Of a stretch of DNA of 64,000 nt, positions 10,818 through 20,500 are shown in pieces (within the stretch, counting starts at the first letter, position 1; every line of letters begins with the position of its first letter). Source of the DNA: Capra hircus (Eukaryota > Chordata > Mammalia > Artiodactyla > Bovidae); the NCBI RefSeq assembly GCF_001704415.2, contig NC_030831.1, positions 45,492,134 to 45,556,133 of the forward strand. Reading direction: 5' to 3'. The notes below the pieces were generated by a model. It made no database searches. It saw nothing but the letters and a program-made list of their open reading frames with translations, and had not been told where the DNA came from. Both the position numbers and the translations under genes were made by a program.

Positions 10818-11094
10818 GTAGATAGAGGTAACTCTAGACCTGAGGGAGTCTAAGAACCAGATCCAACCCTGTCTGACGTCCATGACATCCAAGCCTTTGG
10901 ATAAGAGAAGATCTAGATTTTCACATCTAAAAGAAAGGAGAAAACTGGCAGAGGCCGCAGAAGCAGGTGAGTGTGAGGCCACTGAGCTGTCTACTTTACC
11001 TGTGGTTGAGGCTTCTTGATGACACGTAATCTCCATGGGCATGGGAGTCACGGGTCCATGTTCACCGCTAGAGGTGTTTGTGTGTGTGTGTGCA
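10818..11094. other. Unassigned DNA ending in a short (GT)n run
   Basis: No gene. A (GT)7-like run occupies about 11077-11094 directly before the next SINE. Confidence 0.55.
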
Positions 11095-11305
11095 CGTGTA
11101 TGTGTGCGTGGTCAGCTGTGTTCAACTCTCTGAGACCCCATGGAATCTAGCCCACCAGGCCCCTCTGTCCATGGAATTTTCCAGGCAAGAATACTGGAGT
11201 GGGTTGCCATTTCCTACTCCAGGGGATCTTCTCAACCCGGGGATCCAATCCATGGCCCTGCATTGGCAGGCAGATTCTTTACCACTGCGCCACCTGGGTT
11301 CCCAG
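11095..11305 (-). mobile_element. Bov-tA SINE
   Basis: Reversed Bov-tA: 'gtcagctgtgttcaactctctgagaccccatgg', 'ccaccaggcccctctgtccatgg', 'caggcaagaatactggagtgggttgccatttcc', 'ggggatcttctcaacccggggatccaatcc', then a head with 'gccacctgggttccc'. Moderately diverged. Confidence 0.92.
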
Positions 11306-12110
11306 GGCCTACACAGAACAGGCACTTATTCATGGAGTGAATCAGTAGCATTGAAACACAGAGGCTTCGTCTTGACAGTAGTCTCACTTCTTTGACAGAC
11401 GTTACGAGGTGCATCTATCCTAAGGGCTTGTTAGATGAAAGAGAAAAATATCTTTCGGTTTTGGGTCCCCTGGGCATCAACAGCCAGAAAGCCTAGCTTA
11501 AGTTTTCAGCTTTCTTGCCTGAAATAGCCTCTAGGACTATTGCAAAGGTATATTTCTTAATAATAACTTTCTAATCTCTGTGGGCTCAGAATTCCCAGAG
11601 GGCATGACTGAGAACTGCAGTTAGTGGCTTTGGAAGTCCCAGTACAGCCCAGAATAGATGATCAGGGCCAAGATATTGTCACTAAGAGCTGCTTGTCCTG
11701 CAGGCAAGGGGGAAAACAGAATCAGGCTGACTCAGCAACGCCCATGTCTCAAGAGTAAAAGATACTTGCTCACTGTACTGCCCACAGGGGTAGACATGGC
11801 CTCTGACTTCTGGATTGTTATTCATTTAATATTATTTAATATTTATCTTTAAATTGACCTACTTTTCAAAATTAGATTTGCATTAATAATACCTATACTG
11901 GTAGGGCTTTAAGAAGATGATAGCTAGCTAGATACATGTCTATAATATATTATAAAATATTATCATTAATTTTATAATAATTGCATATTAAAATATATAA
12001 ATATTAAAATATGAAATATTATTATAGACAGTCTAAAATCATTGTGCATGCCACTAGTGATACATGTTTGCCATTTGGAAAATACTAGACTAAATGGCTA
12101 ACTTTTTTTT
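11306..12110. other. Unassigned DNA with AT-rich tract
   Basis: No gene. Positions 11880-12030 are a very AT-rich low-complexity tract (TATAATATATTATAAAATATTAT type). Confidence 0.55.
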
Positions 12111-12212
12111 TTGGCCTTTGCTTTTTTTTAAAATATAAATTTATTTATTTTAATTGGAGGTTAATTACTTTACAATATTGTATTGGTTTTGCCATACATC
12201 AACATGTGATCC
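12111..12212 (-). mobile_element. Bovine-type L1 3' terminus, very short
   Basis: 'taaaatataaatttatttattttaattggaggttaattactttacaatattgtattggttttgccatacatcaacatg' is the reverse complement of the L1 3' end seen in full at 41640-41757. Extremely 5'-truncated. Confidence 0.85.
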
Positions 12213-12499
12213 TTTTTAAGTTTAAGGTTCTATGATTTCTGAGAAGTTTAGTTTTATGAGTATCTTTTGAATATCTGGAACACTTTCCCTTTTTCTCTCC
12301 CCTTTCCTAAATCATGGTCCTGCTCAATTTCACTTCCCCAGTGAAGGTTTCTCTACAGAAAAGAGATAACTTAGCAGGCATGAGATTACCATCTTTAGAA
12401 AGATCTACTTGCAAGGTTAGCCTTTGGGCTAGTATCTGGGAACTTGAATTTTCAGAATGTTCCCACCATGACTAACTGCTAAGCACTAAAATGTGCGTG
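12213..12499. other. Unassigned non-coding DNA
   Basis: Nothing recognised. Confidence 0.5.
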
Positions 12500-12870
12500 C
12501 AAACAATGCAATTTATGATGAACACCTGCTTCCCTCTGGAGGTCTAGAATTTTGGTATTTGCTAGGCAGAGGATGTCTACGTGCTCATCCCCAGTGAAGA
12601 CCCTGATCTCTGCATCTCTGATGAGCTCTCCTGGTAGATGACACTCACGTGTGTTGTCACAGTTCCATGCTGGAGGACTGAGCACGCCCCGTGTGACTGC
12701 ACTGGGAGAGAACTCTGGAAGCTCGCTCTTGACTTCCTCCAGACCTTGCCTATAGGCCTTTTCCCTTTGCTGCCTTTGTTTATATTCTTTTTCTATAATA
12801 AATCTTAGCCCTGAGTGCAACGCTGAAACCTGAATCACTGAACTTGAGTGTAGTCTTGGGGACCCCACAT
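12500..12870 (+). repeat. Probable solitary LTR of an endogenous retrovirus-like element
   Basis: Shows LTR-like organisation near its 3' side: a 'tatattctttttctataataaatcttagccctgagt' polyadenylation block (AATAAA near 12798), followed by 'tgaatcactgaacttgagtgtagtcttggggaccccacat', close to the usual 'cttggggacccc' LTR terminus. No internal viral genes adjoin it. The minus-strand 129-codon frame across it is accidental. Family not identified. Confidence 0.4.
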
Positions 12871-13504
12871 ACAGCTTCTTTCCATGACCATTCCACCCTC
12901 CAATTCTCTTCCTATTCTGAGCCCATTGATCAACTTAGATAGAATTATACAACTCTCCCCCTTGTTTTGTCCATTAATACAGTACATCACTAGTAATATC
13001 TGATGTCTCTGTCCTAATCATTTATAAACTCCTATAAAACAAGGGACTGTTTCTTATATAACTTTGATTTGTATTTGCATTTGTGATTAATAGGGTCTTA
13101 TTCACAGTAATTGTTCTGGGTTTCTTTTTTAAAAAGAATGCAAAACAAAATCAAATAAAAAATTTAGATGCATTTGTTATTGTAAAAATAATTTCAAAAA
13201 AATAGGGAAAAAATTTAAAATCATCCATGATTCCCTATCCATAAATAACCATTTTAATCTCTTGGTTACATATCCATAAAGAGCTTTTCTAAGAATGATA
13301 TAATTATTTTCATTAATTTTTCTTAGTAAATACATCATGAATATGTGTTCTTACAATTACTTGTTTGTTAATAATACCATTTTTAACAGTTACATATTAA
13401 CTCATTGTGTCCTAATACATATGTGTCCCAAACTGGTGACTCTCAAGCAAATCACCATCTACAGACATGTCTTTGTTTTGGGCAGCATAGTATTGACTTT
13501 TGAT
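12871..13504 (+). repeat. AT-rich stretch, partly L1M-like
   Basis: Positions 13140-13490 ('aaaatcatccatgattccctatccataaataaccattttaatctcttggttacatatcc') resemble an old L1M 3' region. 12960-13120 carries an L2-like phrase ('ataaaacaagggactgtttcttat'). Assignment is weak. Confidence 0.35.
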
Positions 13505-14779
13505 CACTAAATCCTATCCGACTCTTTGTGACCCTATGGACTGCAGTTCACCCTATGGGCTGCAGTTCACCAGGCTCTTCTGTCCTCCACTATCTCCTAG
13601 AATTTGTTCATATTCATATCCATTGAATCAGTGGTGCTATCTAAACTATTTCATTCTCTGCCACCCTCTTCTCCTTTTGCCTTCAATCTTTCCCAGCATC
13701 TGAGTCCTTTCCAGTAGGTCAGATCTTCACATCAGGTGGCCAAAGTATTCAAATTTCAGCTTCACCTTCAGTCCTACCAATGAATATCCAGGGTTGATTT
13801 CCTTTAGCATTGACAGGTTGATCTCCTTGTAGTCCAAGGGACCGTCAAGAATCTTCTCCAGCACCACAGTTTGAAAGGTGCTCTGTCTTCTTTATAGTCC
13901 AACTCTCACATCCATACATGACTACTGGAAAAACCATAGCTTTGGCTATACACACCTTGGTCGAAAAAATGATGTCTCTGCTTTTTTAACATGCTACGTT
14001 TGTCATAGTTTTCCTTCCAAGGAGTAAGCGTATTTTAATTTCATGTCTGTAATCACCATCTGCAGTGATTTTGGAGCCCAAGAAAATAAAATCTGTCACT
14101 GCTTTAAACATTTTCCCCTTCTATTTGCCATGATTGCTGTGATGGGATTGGATGCCATGATCTTTGTTTTCTTAATGTTGAGTTTCAAGTCAGCTTTTTC
14201 CCTCTCCTCTTTCACCTTCATCAAGAGGCTCTTTAGTTCCTCTTCACGTTCTGCCATAAGAATGGTGTCATCTGCGTATTTGAGGTTATTGATATTTCTC
14301 CCACCAATCTTGATTCCAGCTTGTGATTCATCCAGCCCAGCATTTTGTGTGATGCACTTAACATAGAAGTTAAATAAGCAGGGTTACAATATACAGCCTT
14401 GTCATACTTCTTTTCCAACTCTGAACCAGTCAGTTCTAACTGTTGCTTCTTGACCTGCATACACGTTTCTCTGTAGACAGGAAAGGTGGTCTGTTACTCT
14501 AATCTCTCTAAGAATTGTCCACAGTTTGCTGTGATCCACACAATAAAAGCCTTAAACATAGTCAATGAAACAGAAGTGAGTGTTTTCCTGGAATTCCCTT
14601 GCTTTCTCCATGATCTACTGAATGTTGGTAATTTGATCTCTGGTTCCTCTGCCTTTTGTAAATCCAGCTTGTACATCAGAAAGTTCTTAGCTCATGTACT
14701 GTTGAAGCCTAGATTGAAGGATTTTGAGCATAATCTTGCTAGCATGTGAAATGAGTGCAATTGTATGGTAGTTTGAACA
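13505..14779 (-). mobile_element. BovB LINE, older copy, left part
   Basis: Antisense BovB from the 3' UTR (near 13515) through much of the reverse-transcriptase coding region: 'tttcccagcatctgagtcctttcc', 'ccataagaatggtgtcatctgcgtatttgaggttattgatatttctccc' (the region around the YADD active site, reversed), 'aaataagcagggttacaatatacagccttg', 'gatccacacaataaaagcc'. Many substitutions and stops. A second BovB interrupts it at 14780. Confidence 0.93.
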
Positions 14780-15268
14780 GCATATTAAAAAGCAGAGGCA
14801 ATACTTTGCCAGCAAAGGTCCATCTAGTCAAGGCTATGGTTTTTCCAGTAGTCATGTATGGATGTGAGAGTTGGACTATAAAGAAAGCTGAGTGCCTATG
14901 AATTGATGCTTTTGAACTGTGGTGTTGGAGAAGACTCTTGAGAGTCCCTTGGACTGCAGGGAGATCCAACCAGTCCATCCTAAAAGAGATCAGTCCTGGG
15001 TGTTCATTGGAAGGACTGATGTTGAAGCTGAAACTCCAATACTTTGGCCACCTGATACAAAGAACTGACTCATTTGAAAAGACCCTGATGCTGGGAAAGA
15101 TTGAAGGTGGGAGGAGAAGGGGATAACAGGGGATGAGACGGTTGGATGGCATCACCGACTCAATGAGTTTGGGCAAATTCTGGGAGCTGGTGATGGGCAG
15201 GGAGGCCTGGCGTGCTGCAGACCATGGGGTCAAAAAGAATCAGCCTGAACACCTGAACTGAACTGAAC
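14780..15268 (+). mobile_element. Younger BovB inserted inside the older one
   Basis: Sense-strand BovB 3' portion from 'gcatattaaaaagcagaggcaatactttgcc' through the reverse-transcriptase C-terminus to the 3' end 'ctgaactgaactgaact'. It interrupts the older antisense BovB between 'agtttgaaca' and 'ttgaacaatctttggcatt', with a 7-bp target-site duplication TTGAACA (14773-14779 and 15269-15275). The frame at 14938-15126 is a piece of the RT C-terminus. 5'-truncated and inactive. Confidence 0.9.
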
Positions 15269-15275
15269 TTGAACA

Positions 15276-15465
15276 ATCTTTGGCATTACTCCTCTTTGGG
15301 AGTGATGAATTTTCCAAATTTGCTGACATATTGCATACAGCACTTTCACAGCATCATCTTTAGGGCTTGAAATAGTCCAGCTGGAATTCTGTCACCTCCA
15401 GTATAGTAATGCTTCCACTTGACTTCACACTGAGGATGTCTGGCTCTAGGTGAGTGATGGGTGGC
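15276..15465 (-). mobile_element. BovB LINE, older copy, right part
   Basis: Continuation of the 13505-14779 element after the nested copy: 'atctttggcattactcctctttgggagtgatgaat', 'catcatctttagggcttgaaatag', 'gaggatgtctggctctaggtgagtgat'. The element then ends by 5' truncation. Confidence 0.9.
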
Positions 15466-16329
15466 AGTATCCAACTTGATTCTAAGGTTGGAGTAACTGA
15501 ACAATGCCCAACAGGTGCATATATCTTATGAATAAATAATTATGATTATTTAACAATAAAATATAAACATTATTTTTTCTTTCAATTTCTGTGTAATAGG
15601 ACTTAAACACTAACTTGTCTGTTTGTGCCTGCATACTTAAACTTAACTGTGAGGCATTTATTTTGGTCTAAGGGTGCTGAAAAAAACTATATTACTGAGA
15701 CAAAGCTTGGGAATCTTTGGCATATTCCTTGTAGAATGAAAGATAATGCACTGTCTGCTTTCATTCCTGCCTGGCTGATCTCAAGCCACACGGTCACTAA
15801 GTCACTAGAGCCTGTAATGCCTGTATTAGCACATCAAGTGCCTGTCAGCTATCCCTGAGACATTTATATCGCCTTTCACTGTTAATAAACAAAGAGGAGC
15901 TTCTTCATAGCTAATATTCCATACATTCAGGATTACGTTCTTAGAATAAGCTCCTAGAAAAAAAAGAATTTCTGAGTAAGATTAGCCCCAGTTTTAAGCT
16001 TTTGAAAATTATTTCTGGATTGACTCAGCTTCATTTGAGAATCCCCAAAACAGAGAAAACTGCATGATACCCAAGTAGCACTGAAGTACCAGGAGCACAA
16101 GGGAACTGAGTTGAACTGAATCGCAATGAAGCAAATCCAAATCAAACTGAATCTCTAAAAGCACAAGGCTATGTTTTACTTCCCTTTGCCTAAAGTTTCC
16201 TCCACCTCTGATACAGGCTCTGGCCTCAGCAGTCAACAGCCTTGGAACAGGAGAGCTCTTGCTTCAGAAAAGAAGCTTGTGGACAGATATTTTTCACAAA
16301 AGAACTTGTCTGAGCCCTGAAAAGCCAAA
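15466..16329. other. Unassigned non-coding DNA
   Basis: No gene or assignable element seen. AT-rich around 15520-15600. Confidence 0.5.
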
Positions 16330-16540
16330 GAGCTTAACAGTTAAGTCTGGCCTTGAAGCCAGACAGATTTTAAATCCCCTTGTGACTAGTGGTTGACTTT
16401 GGGAATGTTACTTAAACTTCTGTGACTCAGTTTCTTCATCTGTATAATGGGAACAATAATAGAACCTATCTCATGAGGCTGTGATGAAGACAAAAATGAC
16501 ATAGTCTATACAAATGCTTTCTACAGTGCCTGGCCTTTTA
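16330..16540 (+). repeat. MIR SINE, nearly full length
   Basis: Forward MIR: 'ttaacagttaagtctggccttgaagccagacagattttaaatcccc', then 'ttgggaatgttacttaaacttctgtgactcagtttcttcatctgtataatgggaacaataatagaacctatctcatgaggctgtgatgaag', ending 'acagtgcctggcc'. Confidence 0.85.
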
Positions 16541-17289
16541 AGCTCCCAATGATAGCAATTAATTTTATTTGTTCTCCTGGATGCTTCTGGGTGTTCTCAA
16601 AGCAAGATGCACCTGGATTTCCATTCTTCCTACAGGCTTGCTATTGGTTGAAAGTGTGGGGAAGACATACCAATCCATTCCCAGCTTTCTTAACCCAGGA
16701 ACTAATCTATTTCCTCTCATGGTCCCTGGATCCTATTGCACCAAGCTAGGCAGGAGGCACTTTCTGATCAGAATACTGGCCAGGAGGTCCTGGGTCTCTT
16801 GTCCCAGGAGGTCCTGGGCAGAGGCAGCTACCAGAGCAAGCAGTTCTACAGTAACAACACCAAGACTATTGTCATCTGAGCTAAGCAAAAAGAAAGCAAA
16901 AAGAAAAGTCACTATTGATTTTGGCTTAAGAAGCAGAATGATTTCTTTCTTGTCGTCATCATGTTTAGTGACCCATTGCTTTGAGCATTAGAGGCTAGAT
17001 CCCCAACTGTAACATACTCTTGGGGAAAATTTTCTCAGGAACATTTAGAGACTGACTTTGTGTCCCTGAAATGCCCACGTCTCTAGTCCCCTCCTAGTTT
17101 GTCTCATCCTGCTGTAGTTTCTCCCCTGAATCCTTGGAGATCTTCAGAGAGCTATGAAAAGAGAAGCAAGATGCTCTGGGATAAACTAAACCAACCAATG
17201 GGAATGGCCACAAGTCTCTATGAGTATTTAAATTTCTCATCCTTGGTTGCACCTGACAGAGCTCTTAGCTTGGAAACTGGGAGTTGCAT
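16541..17289. other. Unassigned non-coding DNA
   Basis: Contains the 140-codon plus-strand frame at 16569-16991, which shows no domain, signal peptide or repeat motif that I recognise. I treat it as a chance frame. Confidence 0.5.
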
Positions 17290-17425
17290 GAGTCCCTGCC
17301 CTGCCTCTTGTGGGCCCCCTGGTGACAGCTTCGATCCTCATTCTATTCACTTCTAAAATAGGGGTGATAATATCTGCGAGATGATAAAGTGAAGATGACC
17401 TGTATGAAAGTGCTCTGTTAAAATA
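17290..17425 (+). repeat. MIR 3' half
   Basis: 'cctcattctattcacttctaaaataggggtgataatatctgcgagatgataaagtgaagatgacctgtatgaaagtgctctgtta' follows the MIR 3' half. Confidence 0.5.
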
Positions 17426-18753
17426 TATATGTAATTAAGAGGGATTTTGATTAAGAAAAAGAGTTGAAGCCCACTATATATTTATTGATCAGGCCTGGGA
17501 AGACTTCTTGTAGAAGAGGACTTTAGATACCAGAATGGCTGCATAACAGATGGATAATGAGAAAGTCTATAAGGGCCAGCAGACCCTGGTTGGGATGGAA
17601 GAAGAAAAAGATTGACCTGGGGTGGACAGAGGAAAGTAAGACAGAAAGATGGACAGGGTAGGGTAGGAAAATAGATTCGAATGAGACTTTGTAACCCAGA
17701 AACTGGAGTCTTTTCTGATTAATCAATCATTCAAAATATTATGACTGAGAAACTTCCAAGGGCTCAGCCTGGTGCCAGCTTGATTACAGCTATCAGAGAT
17801 TTCTATAATCTGTTTGTGGGAAGCGGAATTGTCAAAGTCAAAACAACCGGAGACGATGCAGGAGAGGCAGTGGATGCAGAGCCAGGAGTCCCGGGGAGGG
17901 CTCAGAAAGGAGGAAGTGGGCCTGAGGTTGCCCTCATTGTGGGCTCAGGGCTGGAGACAGGCTGAGAGGGTGGGGCTGTGGCCGCCACTAGGACACTTTG
18001 TGACCCCTGTTAGCTTTTCCCAATAGTGAATGAGCACGAGTTCCTTCAGTGACAAGACAAGGTGCTGAGGCATGTGACCACAGGAAAGATGATTTTCGAT
18101 GGGGAAAGAAGAATAGCAGAGGGAACAAATGAAGGGATCACAAATGTTAGCGCCTAATGGAATCAATTAACCCCAACCCAGGGCTTTCACTGTGCAGTAG
18201 CTGGAGCATAAATGGATGATGTCACTTAACCTGGGAGTGAAAGGCAGGTCTCCAGCCTCATCATTTGGTGACCTTTGGACTCCTTGACAATGACCTAGAT
18301 AGAGCTAGGGCCTTAGACCTTGGGCTATAGGGACAGGCCTAGATGGCACACTGGGGCATCTGCAGTGGGAACTGTAAATTCCTAGGCACCAGATTCAGGT
18401 GAAAAGGGACCCTAGGGAGAGGGGAGAGAGCAGCACTCTTGATCAGTGCTGTAATAGGGCCAGAGCTCTGCCTCATCTTTCTTCCTACACAGCCAATTCC
18501 CCATGTTTCACAGCCAGTATTCGGGATATGTGTTGCAGCTTGAGTTGAAGTAAAACGGGCCAAAGGCTGTAAATATGACCACAAAGGGCTCGTGTAATGT
18601 CCTCTAGATTGGAGCAAGTAGAGAAACAGGAACTTGGCTTCTGATCCATTTATGCTCTGCCCCCAAGGGATACCTAGAGCCAGTAAACTCCAGGGCCTCA
18701 AACGAAGGGCTATGATGTGTTGGGCTTGTAATGTATGCAATCAGCTGATATTC
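17426..18753. other. Unassigned non-coding DNA
   Basis: No gene. 17480-17730 has an L1M-3'-UTR flavour ('ctgggaagacttcttgtagaagagg'), but too weak to assign. The 133-codon minus frame at 18339-18740 has no recognisable motif. Confidence 0.45.
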
Positions 18754-18763
18754 AGATGTGCCA

Positions 18764-19029
18764 CTGAGTCTGTGCAGATTCAGAAACTGTACTACTTTGG
18801 TCACCTGATGCAAAGAACTGACTTACTGGAAAAGACCCTGATGCTGGGAAAGGTTGAAGGCAGGAGGAGACAGGGATGACAGAGGATGAGGTGGTTGGAT
18901 GGCATCACTGACTCAATGGTTATGAGTTTGAGTAGGCTCCAGGAGTTGGTGATGAACAGGGAAGCCTGGCATGCTGCTGTCCATGGGGTCGCAGAGAGTC
19001 AGACATGACCGGATGACTGAATTGAACTG
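18764..19029 (+). mobile_element. BovB LINE 3' end
   Basis: Sense BovB RT C-terminus and 3' UTR: 'ctttggtcacctgatgcaaagaactgac', 'ccctgatgctgggaaaggttgaaggc', 'catggggtcgcagagagtcagacatgacc', ending 'attgaactg'. An exact 10-bp target-site duplication AGATGTGCCA flanks it (18754-18763 and 19030-19039). Confidence 0.94.
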
Positions 19030-19039
19030 AGATGTGCCA

Positions 19040-19499
19040 AGAGCAGGGAGGAGCCAGAGTCAGCTGAGCTGTGGCAAGCATTTGAGAAGGCTGGGTCAAC
19101 TGCCCTCCCGACTCTCACACACCAGCTCCGGGCAGTCCTAGCTATGGCTTCCTCAGACAGGAGACAGTTGTGTTCCACAGACACTTGTGAACATGAAGAG
19201 GTAGAGGGAGGGAAGCAGAGGGGAAGAGATCTATTCTGCCTCACAGCTCTCCATCTATACCCCAGTAGAGCGTGGGTCATTTGTTATGCCTAATGAGCTA
19301 ATGCCACCTTATGTGGAGGCAAAAATGCGAATGAGATGATGGGGTGGGTTGCTATGGGAGACCATGGGACCTCCCTGTAATTTGTACAGCCTAGCAAAGG
19401 AATCTTCACGAGAGGAAAACTTGGCTGTCTCCTTCCATCAGGGTAATAAGTCCTTGTGTTTGCACTGAGTTTTATGTATTTCTAGACTTTTTTGTGTCT
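19040..19499. other. Unassigned non-coding DNA
   Basis: Nothing recognised. Confidence 0.5.
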
Positions 19500-19660
19500 A
19501 TTGTTATAATTGAGTTTCATGACCATCCAATAAAGTAGGTGGGTCTTAGTGTTACTTTCCCTATTTTTCAGGTGAAAAGACAGGCTCAGAGGAGTTAAAG
19601 AAATTATTCAAAGTCATGAAGGAGGTAGATGGATATCTCTCAGAAGACCTAGTTTGCAAA
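19500..19660 (-). repeat. MIR SINE
   Basis: 'actttccctatttttcaggtgaaaagacaggctcagaggagttaaagaaattattcaaagtcatgaaggagg' is reversed MIR core. A poly-T run follows at about 19679-19696. Confidence 0.7.
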
Positions 19661-19868
19661 TGTTTTTCCATATGTGTCTTTTTTTTTTTTTTTTTAAGAA
19701 CACATCACCAGGCTGGTGGTAGTAAGGGGAGTTTGATCAGTTATAACAAATGCCATAGCAAGATGGAAAGAAAACCTTAAGGTGAATCCAGAGAAGTCCC
19801 AATTCACAGAGGACAAGTCAATAGATCTTGTTGCCAAAGAGAAATTTAGATAGGTACCTGCACATATT

Positions 19869-20079
19869 AGGGCTTCCCTGGTGGCCAGACGGTAAAGCGT
19901 CTGCCCGAAATGCGGGAGACCTGGGTTCGATTCCTGGGCCGGGAAGATCCCCTGGAGAAGGAAATGGCAACCCACTCCAGTACTCTTGCCTGGAAAATTC
20001 CATGGACAGAGGAGCCTTGTAAGCTACAGTCCACGGGATCGCAAAGAGTCAGGCACGACTGAGGGACATCACTTCACTT
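19869..20079 (+). mobile_element. Bov-tA SINE, young-looking
   Basis: Full forward Bov-tA: 'gggcttccctggtggccagacggtaaagcg', head with a near-consensus RNA polymerase III B box GGTTCGATTCC (19924-19934), then 'agatcccctggagaaggaaatggcaacccactccag' and 'gatcgcaaagagtcaggcacgactg'. An exact 11-bp duplication CTGCACATATT bounds it (19858-19868 and 20080-20090). The tRNA-like head is SINE promoter, not a tRNA gene. Confidence 0.96.
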
Positions 20080-20279
20080 CTGCACATATTGCAACTGAAA
20101 GAAATGACCAAGGAAAGCTGAGGTGAGAGTCTCTAGCTGAACGCACTCCTTGTCCTAGCCTTCCTACCTTTTCAGGCCAACCTCTCAGCATTGCTCCAGC
20201 CACACTGAACCACAGCTGCTCCTTAAATCCATAGGACTCTTCCCATTTCTGTGACTCGAATCCTTTTCCTGAAATTTCA

Positions 20280-20500
20280 AGTTCTAACTCCTCAACATCT
20301 TAAACCCCGTAATGAGTTCATTGTTCCCTCCTCCGAAATCACATTAAAATGCTGGGATGTCCCCCATCTAGCTCCTCCACTAACAGTGAGCTCTTTGAAG
20401 GTAGGAACAGTGATTCAATCATTATTCAACCCCCCAGCACTTGCCAAGGGACCTGGCACTTATTAGGATCCTAGCAGATGTTTATTAATTGAATGTTTCC
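20280..20500 (+). repeat. L2 LINE 3' end
   Basis: 'acagtgagctctttgaaggtaggaacagtgattcaat' then 'cagcacttgccaagggacctggcacttattaggatcctagcagatgtttattaattgaatg' is the L2 terminal text. Confidence 0.7.

Noticed and set aside
12479..12868. 129-codon minus-strand frame
   Set aside because: Overlaps an LTR-like element in reverse and has no domain motif.
16569..16991. 140-codon plus-strand frame
   Set aside because: No recognisable domain, signal peptide, splice context or codon bias. Length is within chance for 64 kb in six frames.
19869..19940. tRNA-Glu-like sequence with B box
   Set aside because: It is the head of a Bov-tA SINE with target duplications and a SINE body, not a free tRNA gene. 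The same holds for the other Bov-tA copies.
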